From Pseudonocardia cypriaca (GTDB lineage: Bacteria; Actinomycetota; Actinomycetes; Mycobacteriales; Pseudonocardiaceae), in assembly GCF_006717045.1 (NCBI RefSeq), contig NZ_VFPH01000002.1, forward strand, positions 2,852,001-2,916,000: a DNA stretch of 64,000 nt, written 5' to 3'. Under the pieces are notes generated by a model. The model did no database searches and was not told the origin of the DNA. It worked only from the letters and a program-made list of their open reading frames with translations. The position numbers were made by a program, and so were the translations under genes. Of this stretch, positions 52,827 to 60,982 are shown piece by piece; positions within the stretch are counted from its first letter, which is position 1; each line of letters opens with the position of its first letter.

Positions 52827-54640
52827 ATGCCATCCCCGCGAAGGCCGACCCGGCGGATTCCGGACGCCCCGCACCGCTGCGCAGCCGAGCCGGAAGGGCC
52901 GGTGGTGCTCGAACCACGCGGTCCGGGCGAACGAGGACGTCGCGCCGCCCCGATCGCCGGGGCCCGCTCGCTGACCGACCGGTTCCCGGCACCCACGGCC
53001 GAGTTCAGGTTGCTCGGCCCACTGCAGGTCCTCTCGCACGGGCGGCCGGTGTCGATCCAAGGGGCAAGCAGCGGACGCTGCTGGCCGTGCTGCTGCTCGA
53101 CGCCAACCGGACGGTTCCCATCCGCGAACTGGCGGACAAGTTGTGGAACGACGACACACCGGCCGACCCGCGCAGCACGATCCAGAAGTACGTGATGCGA
53201 CTGCGCCGAGCGCTCGCGGGCACCGGATCCGCCATCGTCACCGAAGCCGACGGCTACCGGATCGAGGTGGCACCCGGCCGGCTCGACCTGCAGGCGTTCG
53301 ACCACCTGCTCGAACGTGCGGCGGAAGCGGTCGAAGCCCACCAGCTGCAGCACGCTCTCGCCCACCTCGAGAACGCGCTGCAGCTGTGGCGAGCGGTACC
53401 GCCGTTGGCCGACGCCGCCTCCGACGCCGTGCATCGCGAGGACGTCCCGCGGCTGGTGGAGCGGTACCTGCGCGCCGTGGAGATGCGCATGGACATCGGG
53501 TTGCAGCTCGGGCGGCACGCCGAGCTGTGCGACGAGCTGCTCGGGCTGGTGGGCCGCTACCCCCTGCGCGAGCGGTTCTGGGCACAGCGCATGCGCGCAC
53601 TGCACGGGGCGAACCGCCAGGCAGACGCCCTGACCGCCTACCGCACCGTCACCCAGCTGCTCGCCGAAGAGTTCCGCATCGAGCCCGGCGACGAGCTGCG
53701 CACCGTCCACCAGCAGATCCTCACCGGCACCACGCCCGACCCGGTCCCCGCAGGAACGGCGCACACCAGATCGCCCACCCGGCAGCTACCGATGCCGACC
53801 GCCGGGATCGTGGGCAGAAGAGCCCCGATCGACGACATCGTGCAGACACTGGGCAGCGAGCCCGCGCAGCGCAGGCACCCGCTCGTCCTGGTGACCGGCC
53901 CACCGGGGGTCGGCAAGACGACCGTGGCCATCGCGGCCGCTCACCGCCTCGCTCCCCACTACCCCGACGGCCAGCTGTTCGCCGAGCTGGACGAACACCC
54001 GTTCATCACGGGGAGCACGCTCGGCGTACTGCAGTACTTCCTGCGCACCCTCGGAACACCGCCAGACGCACTCCCCACCCGGCTCGACGACGCGGTGGCC
54101 ACCTTCCGGTCGATGACCGCCGACAAGCGACTGCTGGTCGTTCTCGACGGCGTCACCGACGGCAACGCGATCCGGACGCTGCTCCCGGGCGCGGTGACGT
54201 GCGGCGTGCTGATCACGGGCCGGCAGAGCTCGAAGCTGGCGAGCCTGCTCGTCTCCCCCGGAGGACGTCACGTCGCGCTGGACGTGCTCCCGGCCAAGGA
54301 TGCGCTCGACCTCCTGGCCGCCGTCGCGGGCGAGCAGCGGGTGCGAGGTGAACGCGAAGCCGCCCGGCGGCTCGTCGACGCGTGCGGCGGTTCCCCGCTG
54401 GCGCTGCGCACCGTCGCCGCCCGCCTCGCAACCGATCCGGGGCTGACGATCGCCACCTGCGTCTCGGAGTCGGCGGCCGGCTACGCCCCGGCCCTGCACG
54501 CCTCCACCACTCGGCCCCGGAACCGGATCCGCCGCCTGAGAGCGACACCTGCTCACGGCACCCTGCCGTGCCCCCTACTGGCCGGATGTGGCAGCTGGCA
54601 CTTCGGGCACCACGTCCCGAAGAAGTCCCGCAGCATGTGA
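52827..54640 (+). pseudogene. Frameshifted SARP/AfsR-type regulator
   Basis: The SARP winged-helix starts in one frame (FRLLGPLQVLSHGRPVSIQGA) and continues in another (KQRTLLAVLLLDANRTVPIREL). The switch lies at GGGGCAAGC, about 53061-53069; one missing base there would restore SIQGAKQRTLL. The second frame has the bacterial transcriptional activation domain (LERAAEAVEAHQLQHALAHL), an NB-ARC ATPase with Walker A GPPGVGKTTVA near 53905 and LLVVLDGV. It stops without the TPR part of full AfsR proteins. So the gene is shifted and C-terminally shortened. A sequencing error at the shift cannot be excluded. Confidence 0.75.
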
Positions 54641-54663
54641 ACGAAGACCTGGAACGCGCCCAT
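54553..54663 (-). CDS. Possible 36-residue peptide with a thioredoxin-like WCPKC motif
   Basis: MGAFQVFVHMLRDFFGTWCPKC starts after a strong AGAGGGGGGAAG ribosome binding site, and most codons end in G or C. FFGTWCPKC looks like the active-site strand-turn of thioredoxin/TlpA proteins, but the chain ends 14 residues later, so it cannot fold as one. It lies antisense to the end of the SARP pseudogene. It may be a fragment, a small peptide, or chance. Confidence 0.25.
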   Translation of the reverse strand: MGAFQVFVHMLRDFFGTWCPKCQLPHPASRGHGRVP

Positions 54664-55032
54664 CTTCCCCCCTCTGATCTTGCCCACCTCCTCATCAACT
54701 CCTTCCGATCCGGAAGGAACTGACGCCCCCCAGCGCAACTGGCGACCGCACTCCCGGGTGTGGCGACATCACGCTCTCGCAGCCCAATTCCAGTTGCATG
54801 CCTGCCCGCTGCCACAAGACGGCGCCGCTACCGATGGTCGTACGACGCGCACGTTCTGCTGACGCCCTCGGACTATCAGGCTTGCCGCCATCGCTGTGCT
54901 TGCGCGCCAGACGATACGGGGCGGCCCGGACAGGCCTGATCGCGATCTACCGCTGGAGCACCGGGAAGCGCTTCTGGACTCGTTCTGGCAATGGTTCGGC
55001 AGCGCCCGTCGCTAGGTTTGCGGTGCGCAGCG
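54641..55032. other. 392-base gap with coding-like debris
   Basis: No intact gene. A frame from 54863 to 55015 without a clear start reads RPRTIRLAAIAVLARQ and ends PLEHREALLDSFWQWFG; it looks like the C-terminal end of a lost protein. The base composition drops slightly. Together with the shifted SARP gene and the malQ tail, this marks a decayed junction. Confidence 0.4.
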
Positions 55033-55125
55033 ACGGAGCCGCGCTTTGCGGACCCCGCTCGCCTGCGCCGCGTGGTCACCCAGCTCCGCCTGCACCGGGG
55101 CGGGCAGGATGACGGACATGTCTGA
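55033..55125 (+). pseudogene. Remnant of a second malQ 3' end
   Basis: The last 31 codons read TEPRFADPARLRRVVTQLRL and end HRGGQDDGHV-stop, matching the malQ end (DDPRVRVVVDQLRLRRGG...). The nucleotide match to 49169-49224 is 48 of 56 over 55072-55127, with six of eight changes toward A or T. It supplies the ribosome binding region and start codons of the next gene. Confidence 0.65.
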
Positions 55126-55894
55126 TGAGAAGCGCACCGGCGGCGCCGCCGACGTTCTGTGGAAAGCCTGGACCTCGGGCGAGCAGATCGCCGCGCTCCC
55201 CGACGAGGTCCGGCCGCGTGACGATTTCGAGGGGTTCGCCACGCAGCTCGCGGTCGGGGGGCATGCCGGGCCGCCCTACGGCTGGAAGATCGCGGCGACC
55301 ACCGCGGCGGGGCAGGCCCACATCGGGGTGAGCGGGCCGCTGCCAGGTCCGCTGTTCGAGCGGTTCCGCCACGAGCCCGGTGACGTGCTGAGCAGCGACG
55401 GCATGCACATGCGCGTGGTCGAGGCCGAGTTCGCCTACCTCATGGGCACCGACGTGGAGCCCGACGCGGGCCCGGACGAGATCGTCGCGGCCGTCGACCG
55501 GCTGCACCTGGCGGTCGAGGTGCCCGACTCGCGGTTCGCGCGCTACGAGACGGCAGGCGGTCCGCAGCTGCTCGCCGACTGCGCCTGTGCCGGCCGGTTC
55601 GTGCTGGGTCCCGAGGTGCCCGGCTGGGCCGAGCACGACCTGTCCACATGGGGAACGGCGGTGTGGATCAACGGCGAGCGGGCCGCCACGGGCAGCGGCG
55701 GCAACGTGCTGGGCGACCCGCGCAACGCGCTCGTCTGGATCGCCGAGGACCTGCGCCGGTACGGCCGCGGGCTGCGCGCGGGCGAGCTCGTCACCACCGG
55801 GACGACGACCGCTCCCGTTCCGGTCGGAGCAGGCGACGAGGTTCGTGCCGACTTCGGGTACCTCGGTGAGGTGGCGTTCCGCTTCGCCGGGTGA
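55109..55894 (+). CDS. Fumarylacetoacetate hydrolase-family protein (2-keto-4-pentenoate hydratase type)
   Basis: 261 residues from ATG 55109 (ATG 55118 possible). FAH motifs: YGWKIAATTAAGQAHIGVSG, the metal-binding Glu pair in VVEAEFAYLMG, and the closing VTTGTTTAPVPVGAGDEV. This is the hydratase/decarboxylase branch that acts on 2-keto-4-enoates in aromatic ring catabolism. The start region is shared with the malQ remnant, so its ancestral upstream context was altered. Confidence 0.85.
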   Translation: MTDMSDEKRTGGAADVLWKAWTSGEQIAALPDEVRPRDDFEGFATQLAVGGHAGPPYGWKIAATTAAGQAHIGVSGPLPGPLFERFRHEPGDVLSSDGMHMRVVEAEFAYLMGTDVEPDAGPDEIVAAVDRLHLAVEVPDSRFARYETAGGPQLLADCACAGRFVLGPEVPGWAEHDLSTWGTAVWINGERAATGSGGNVLGDPRNALVWIAEDLRRYGRGLRAGELVTTGTTTAPVPVGAGDEVRADFGYLGEVAFRFAG

Positions 55895-55961
55895 GCCGTG
55901 CGCGAGCACGGCGGCGGGATCCCGCTGGCCGCCGCGGCGGGCGAGCGGTCATCATCGGGAG

Positions 55962-56327
55962 GTGGAGTCGACGCGACTGGACCGCTGGCTGTGGGCGGTC
56001 CGGCTGACCAAGACCCGGCCGGACGCCGCGGCCGCCTGCCGCGGCGGGCACGTGCGCGTTAACGACCGGCCCGCGAAGCCGGCCACGCCCGTACAGCCGG
56101 GCGACGAGGTGCGGGCCCGCGTGAACGACCGCACGCGCGTCGTGGAGGTCGTGCGCGTCATCCAGAAACGGGTCGGCGCCGCGGACGCGGCCACCTGCTA
56201 CATCGACCGCACGCCCGCTCCGCCGCCGGAGGCCCTGGTGCCGGTGGCCCGCCGGGAGCGGGGTGCCGGGCGACCGACGAAGCGCGAGCGCCGCGTCCTC
56301 GACGCGTTCCGCACCGGAGGGCTCTGA
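55962..56327 (+). CDS. S4-domain RNA-binding protein (Hsp15-like)
   Basis: 121 residues from a GTG. The S4 domain fills the first 70 residues: RLDRWLWAVRLTKTRPDAA, GGHVRVNDRPAKPATPVQPG and VRARVNDRTRVVEV. The basic C-terminus (GAGRPTKRERRVLDAF) matches Hsp15/HslR, which recycles free 50S subunits carrying nascent chains. The GGGAGG runs into the start codon, so translation may be leaderless. Confidence 0.85.
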   Translation: MESTRLDRWLWAVRLTKTRPDAAAACRGGHVRVNDRPAKPATPVQPGDEVRARVNDRTRVVEVVRVIQKRVGAADAATCYIDRTPAPPPEALVPVARRERGAGRPTKRERRVLDAFRTGGL

Positions 56328-56335
56328 GCGGGGCC

Positions 56336-57292
56336 CTAAGCCGCGGTCGCCGGTTCCACCTGCACGACGGGCTGCCGGGTCCGCTCCCGCAGTCCCAGCG
56401 CCGTGACCGAGACGACCACGACGAGCAGCCCGAACCACTGGCTCGGCTGCAGGTGGGTGCCGAGCAGGCCCACACCGATCAAGGTGGCGGTCACCGGGAA
56501 CGCCAGCTCGGCGAGCGTTGCGCGCGCGGCAGCCGTGGACCGCAGCCCGATGTAGTAAAGGGTGAGCCCGAGCAGGCCGGGCACGAGCGCCAGCAGCACG
56601 AGCGGGCCGAGCTGCGCACCCGTCACCGCGACCGGAGCACCCTGGGCGAGCAGTACGACGGCGCTGGCCGGCAGCCCGATCGCGAACCGCAGCACGGTGA
56701 CGTCCCGGCTCGCGATCCGCACGCTGACCATGCGCCCGAGCACCGTGCCGACGGCCCAGAGCGCGGCCGCGGCGACGGCGAGGAGCGCGGCGGTGACCGC
56801 CTGCGGAGCCGCCGAGAGCGGGTCGGGGAAGGCCATGAACCACGCGCCGACGAGCGCGGGCACGGCGAACAGCCAGTACCCGCGGCGCATGCGCTCCCCG
56901 AGCAGCAGGGCGGCCGCGACGACGGCGATGACCGGCTGGAGCTTCTGCAGGACGAGCGGCGTGACCGGGTCGCCGTATCGGAACGCCTGGGTGAACAGCG
57001 CCGTCGCCACCGCGGAGGCGCCCGCGCCGATCAGCACCAGCGCCACGCGTTCCCGCCCGGTCGCCGCGCGGAACGCCCGCAGCGCCGACGGCAGGAACGG
57101 CAGCAGGACCACGACGATCAGCAGGTGCTCCCAGAACACCACGGTGGCGGCCGGGAGCTGACCCGCCAGGGGTTGCCGCAACAACCCGTCGGTTCCCCAC
57201 ATCGCAGCCGCGATCGCGATCAACCAGGTTCGGTCGGGTGCGGTCCCACGTCGATCCACACCACCCACCAACGCCGTGACCGCCGGATTCAT
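56336..57292 (-). CDS. EamA-family (DMT) transporter
   Basis: 318 residues with ten membrane segments in two five-helix halves: LIAIAAAMWGTDGLLRQPLA opens the first EamA domain and AVGTVLGRMVSVRIASRD the second. Members export amino acids or other metabolites. It converges with the S4 gene and stands apart from the ATPase gene on the other side. Confidence 0.88.
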   Translation of the reverse strand: MNPAVTALVGGVDRRGTAPDRTWLIAIAAAMWGTDGLLRQPLAGQLPAATVVFWEHLLIVVVLLPFLPSALRAFRAATGRERVALVLIGAGASAVATALFTQAFRYGDPVTPLVLQKLQPVIAVVAAALLLGERMRRGYWLFAVPALVGAWFMAFPDPLSAAPQAVTAALLAVAAAALWAVGTVLGRMVSVRIASRDVTVLRFAIGLPASAVVLLAQGAPVAVTGAQLGPLVLLALVPGLLGLTLYYIGLRSTAAARATLAELAFPVTATLIGVGLLGTHLQPSQWFGLLVVVVSVTALGLRERTRQPVVQVEPATAA

Positions 57293-57373
57293 ACCCGATG
57301 AGGCCGTCCGGATTGAGGGCCTCCGGCAGGGGGTACCTCGGGACCATCTGCCTTTGCAGGCCGTGATCGGGGG

Positions 57374-57808
57374 ATGTATCGGATGCCTGCGCTCGCCCGC
57401 GGGCCGGGACCACTGAGACTGCGGCTACCCGTACCGTCGCTACCGAGCCGTCTCCGAGATGTTCGGGAGCAGCTGGCGAGCTGGGCCCACCGCTTCGGGC
57501 TGTCCGCCGATGCCGTCGACGACATCGTGCTGGCCACGCACGAGGCGCTGGCGAACGTCGCAGATCACGCCTATCCCGGCGGCGGCGGTGAGGCCGAGCT
57601 CGACGCGACCTGCGTGCACGGCGAGATCCACGTCGTGGTGCGCGACCACGGTAGCTGGAAACCGCCGCGCGACCCCGGCTGGCGCGGCCGCGGCCTGCTG
57701 CTCATCGCCGGCCTGGCCGAGCACGTCGACGTGCAGCGCGCCGCTGCCGGCACCTGCGTCGCGATGCGGTGGAGCCTCCCCAGCCCGAGCACCGGGAGCG
57801 CGGGCTAG
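57374..57808 (+). CDS. Anti-sigma-type serine/histidine kinase-like ATPase (RsbW/SpoIIAB fold)
   Basis: 144 residues, one HATPase_c_2 domain. The ATP-binding N-box is IVLATHEALANVADHAYPGG, the G1 box VVRDHGSWKPP and G2 GWRGRGLLLIAGLAEHV. This is the form of actinobacterial anti-sigma factor kinases that bind SigB-like factors. No partner sigma factor or anti-anti-sigma gene is next to it. The orphan position is common in actinobacteria. Confidence 0.87.
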   Translation: MYRMPALARGPGPLRLRLPVPSLPSRLRDVREQLASWAHRFGLSADAVDDIVLATHEALANVADHAYPGGGGEAELDATCVHGEIHVVVRDHGSWKPPRDPGWRGRGLLLIAGLAEHVDVQRAAAGTCVAMRWSLPSPSTGSAG

Positions 57809-57831
57809 CCCCACGGACCAGGGAAAAGACA

Positions 57832-57862
57832 ACGGGCGGGAGCCTGACCGGCTCCCGCCCGT
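57832..57862. terminator. Bidirectional terminator
   Basis: ACGGGCGGGAGCC (57832-57844) pairs perfectly with GGCTCCCGCCCGT (57850-57862) around TGACC. It lies 23 bases after the ATPase stop (+) and 23 bases after the LPVTG protein stop (-), the position expected for a terminator shared by convergent genes. Confidence 0.8.
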
Positions 57863-57885
57863 CGCGGGTGTTCAGGTGGTGCGTG

Positions 57886-58824
57886 TCAGCCGGTGACCGG
57901 CAGGGCGGCCTTCACGACGGTCGGAGCCGGAGCGGCGCTCTTGACGTCGGAGTCCTTCTTGCCGTCCTTGTCCTTGTCCTTGCCGTCGTCGTCCTTGTCG
58001 GAGTCCTTGCTGCCCTTGTCCTTGTCGTCGTCGCCGTTCGAGGACTTGCCGTCGTCGTCGGCGTTCTCGTCGGAACCGGACGCGCCACCCTCCTGGCAGG
58101 TGGCAGAACCGATGGTGATCGTCTGGAGGTCACCGTCGAGGGCCAGGGTGCCGGTCAGCTGGCCGACGAGGCCGTTGACCGTCTCGGTGTCGGCCGGCAG
58201 CTCCTTGCCCAGCAGGTCACCGACGATCGGCAGGGTGGCCTTCTCCTGGGTGGACAGCTTCTTGTCCGACTCGTCCGCGGCCTTCTTGCCGGGAAGCAGG
58301 GTGACCTTGATGCCGGTGACCGTGAGGGAGCCGTCGGTGTTGCGCTTCTGGTTGTTCAGCGACACCTTCACCAGCGGCGAGACGTCGATGTCCTCGCCGG
58401 GCACCGAGGTGTCGGGGAGCTTGTGCCCGAGGACGGAGCCGTTGACGATCTGCAGACCGCCGTCGCCGTTCTTGCACCAGGTGCGGATCAGGTCGGCGCG
58501 CACGATGTCGAGGAGGTTGATCTCCTTGACCACGGTCTCGGAGCGGTTGGACTCCGCCTCCGAGGTGAGCAGTCCGAAGGAGATGTCGTCCTCGTACTTC
58601 CCGGCGACGTTCCCGATCGACAGGAGCTCGTCGTGGACCAGCTTGCCGTCCGCCGACTTCACGTTGGAGATCGGGTTGATGTCAAGGACGCCAGAGGCCG
58701 AGAGCGCGAACGCGCTGTCACCCTTCGAGTCCTGAGCGAACGCGGGAGTCGCGCCGAGCAAGAGGGTGGTCACCGCGGTGACTGCCCCGACCGCTGCCGC
58801 ACCGGCGAGCTTCTTCGTCTTCAC
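57886..58824 (-). CDS. Secreted choice-of-anchor-P-like protein ending in LPVTG
   Basis: 312 residues. A signal peptide (LAGAAAVGAVTAVTTLLLGATPAFA) leads to a beta-rich domain (ALSASGVLDINPISNVKSAD, IKVTLLPGKKA) of the choice-of-anchor P type, then a D/K-rich linker (DDDKDKGSKDSDKDDDGKD). The chain stops right after ALPVTG: the hydrophobic helix and basic tail that normally follow an LPXTG sorting motif are absent, and no frameshifted tail is seen before the terminator. It lies 15 bases downstream of the L,D-transpeptidase gene. Confidence 0.8.
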   Translation of the reverse strand: MKTKKLAGAAAVGAVTAVTTLLLGATPAFAQDSKGDSAFALSASGVLDINPISNVKSADGKLVHDELLSIGNVAGKYEDDISFGLLTSEAESNRSETVVKEINLLDIVRADLIRTWCKNGDGGLQIVNGSVLGHKLPDTSVPGEDIDVSPLVKVSLNNQKRNTDGSLTVTGIKVTLLPGKKAADESDKKLSTQEKATLPIVGDLLGKELPADTETVNGLVGQLTGTLALDGDLQTITIGSATCQEGGASGSDENADDDGKSSNGDDDKDKGSKDSDKDDDGKDKDKDGKKDSDVKSAAPAPTVVKAALPVTG

Positions 58825-58839
58825 TGTGGTGCTAACCCC

Positions 58840-59685
58840 TCATTCCTCATCGATGATCACGAGCGTGCCAAGCGGGACCTTGGCGAGTTTCTGCAGTGCG
58901 TCTCCGGGGACCCGGATGCAGCCGTTGCTGACTGCGTTGCCGAAGGAGCTGGCGTCGGGCCAGGCGTGGATCGCGACGGTTCCCGGACCGCCACCGAAGC
59001 TGTCGAGCGTCGGGCTGTGCACCCCGAGCGGGAGGAACACCGGGGAGTAGGTCTCGTTCGGGTTGCTGAAGGCCCCGAGCAGGAACGTGCGGCCCGTCGG
59101 CGTGGGGGTCTCGGAAGTGCCGATCCCCACCGACCAGTTGTTCACGACCTTGCCGTCCTGCACGAGCTCGAGCTTCTTCGCGCCCAGGTGCACCTTGATG
59201 ACGTAGGGCGTCGTAGCCCGCTCCACGTCGTCGCCGCGGATCCACCCGGTGGTCTTGGACGGCTTCGAGGGCAGGAGCACCTGCACCCACCCGGGCTGCT
59301 CGGCGATGACGGGGAGCCAGGTGTCGCCGAACTGCGTGGTCTCCATGTTCGCGATCGGTCGCCCGTCGGGGGCGTCGCGAACGGGGGTCTCCCGGATCGG
59401 GTGCACGACGAGACCGTCGGTGGTCCCGGTCGGGTCGGGGTCGGCCGGCGCGCCGACCACCTCGGTGTAGGTGTTGCTGAACGGAAGATCGCCGGCAGGG
59501 ACTTCGCCCTGCGCAATCGCTGACGGGTCGGTGCTCGACCCACCACTGAAGAAGGCGAAGTACAGCGCGACGGCGATCGCGATGACGACCCCGGCGATCG
59601 CCCCGAAGAGGATCCCGCGCCGGGACGGGCCGGGGCCCGTGCCCCGGGACGGCGCCGCTTCGGGCGGCGCAGTTTGCTGTGACAT
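58840..59685 (-). CDS. L,D-transpeptidase (YkuD) with membrane anchor
   Basis: 281 residues from ATG 59685. A membrane segment (ILFGAIAGVVIAIAVALYF) follows a Pro-rich cytoplasmic start; an SH3-like part precedes the catalytic domain. YkuD motifs are YVIKVHLGAKKLELVQDGK, TPTPTGRTFL, and the active site AIHAWPDASS...VSNGCIRVP with its Cys near residue 258. It forms 3-3 crosslinks or attaches proteins to peptidoglycan. The gene after it encodes the LPVTG protein, a possible substrate. Confidence 0.9.
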   Translation of the reverse strand: MSQQTAPPEAAPSRGTGPGPSRRGILFGAIAGVVIAIAVALYFAFFSGGSSTDPSAIAQGEVPAGDLPFSNTYTEVVGAPADPDPTGTTDGLVVHPIRETPVRDAPDGRPIANMETTQFGDTWLPVIAEQPGWVQVLLPSKPSKTTGWIRGDDVERATTPYVIKVHLGAKKLELVQDGKVVNNWSVGIGTSETPTPTGRTFLLGAFSNPNETYSPVFLPLGVHSPTLDSFGGGPGTVAIHAWPDASSFGNAVSNGCIRVPGDALQKLAKVPLGTLVIIDEE

Positions 59686-59923
59686 GTCACCCAACAGAGC
59701 TGATCGGACAGGGACGGCCTAGACCGGATGACGGCAATCGTCCGGTCACAGTCCGCGTAATTGATCAAACGAGGCTCGACCGTCTGGGTTACTGCAAGTT
59801 GTCCGACTACCTTCTGTTGCGCAGATCACAACACAAGGTGAGGGACGCTCTGTCCGGTCAGGTGACGTCCGCGATCCCGGTCGAGCCTTGCGCATCCGCC
59901 CGATCGTGAACGACTGTGAGCGC

Positions 59924-60982
59924 GTGGCGCCGACGACGTTCGCAGTGGTGGGCAGTGGCAAGAGATGCCGTTTCTTCCTCCGGATGGCCGCGGCGGCGCC
60001 CGACCGCCTGCGGGCGACCGGCATCGTCAGCCGCAACCCGGACCGGGCGGAGCCCGGAGTGCCGGCGTTCCGCACCCTCGACGAGCTGCTCGCCCGTGAG
60101 CGCCCCGACTTCGTGGCGGCGGCCGTGCCGTGGCCCCAGATGCCGGACGTCGCCCGCGCGGCCGTCGCGCTCGGGGTGCCGGTGCTCGTCGAGACCCCGC
60201 CCGCCCCCGACCTCGACGGGCTGCGCGCACTGTGGTCGGACGTGGGCGGCAGCGGACTCGTGCAGGTCGCCGAGCAGTACCTGCTGATGCCGGGCCACGC
60301 CGCGCGCCTGGCGGCCGTGCGCGCCGGGTCGATCGGCGACCCGACGGCCGTGCACGTCTGCTCGACGCACCTCTACCACGCGGTGTCCCTCGTACGCGGG
60401 CTGCTGGACGTCGACACCGACGACGTCGTCGTCTCCGCGCGCGCGTTCACGGCGCCGCTGGTCGACCCGCTCGGCTTCGACGGGTGGCGGCCGGACGCCA
60501 CCCCCGAGCCACGGACGAGAACGATCGCCACCCTCGACTTCGGCGGTCGCCACGGTCTCTACGACTTCACCGAGAACCAGTGGTGGAACCCGCTGCTCGC
60601 CCGCACGATCGCGGTGCGCGGCACCACCGGTGAGCTGGTGGACGACCGGCTCGTCCGGCTGGTCGAGCCGGAGACACCGGTCGAGTCGCACCTCGTGTAC
60701 CGGCGTCTCGGGATCGATCTCAACCTCGAGGGCAACGAGCTCGACCACGTCTCGCTCGACGGTCGCGTGCTGTACCGCAACCCGTTCCGCGGAACGCGCC
60801 TCTCCGAGGACGACATCGGCGTCGCCGCCATCCTCGAGGCCACCGGCACCTGGGCCCGCGGTGAAGGCCCGCCGCCGTACCCGCTCGCACAGGGGTGCCA
60901 GGACCATGCGATCTCCCTCGCCATCGGCGAGAGCGCCCGGACCGGGCAGGATGTGCGCGTTTCGAAGGAGGTGTGGGCCTGA
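59924..60982 (+). CDS. Gfo/Idh/MocA-family oxidoreductase
   Basis: 352 residues from GTG 59924; GTG 59906 or TTG 59888 would lengthen it and none has a clear ribosome binding site. The Rossmann motif is TFAVVGSGKRCRFFLRM, followed by VPVLVETPPAPD (the family EKP region modified to ETP) and LVQVAEQYLLMPG. Members oxidise sugars or inositols. First of three genes, joined by TGATG to the alcohol dehydrogenase. The Lys of EKP is replaced, so activity may differ. Confidence 0.82.
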   Translation: MAPTTFAVVGSGKRCRFFLRMAAAAPDRLRATGIVSRNPDRAEPGVPAFRTLDELLARERPDFVAAAVPWPQMPDVARAAVALGVPVLVETPPAPDLDGLRALWSDVGGSGLVQVAEQYLLMPGHAARLAAVRAGSIGDPTAVHVCSTHLYHAVSLVRGLLDVDTDDVVVSARAFTAPLVDPLGFDGWRPDATPEPRTRTIATLDFGGRHGLYDFTENQWWNPLLARTIAVRGTTGELVDDRLVRLVEPETPVESHLVYRRLGIDLNLEGNELDHVSLDGRVLYRNPFRGTRLSEDDIGVAAILEATGTWARGEGPPPYPLAQGCQDHAISLAIGESARTGQDVRVSKEVWA

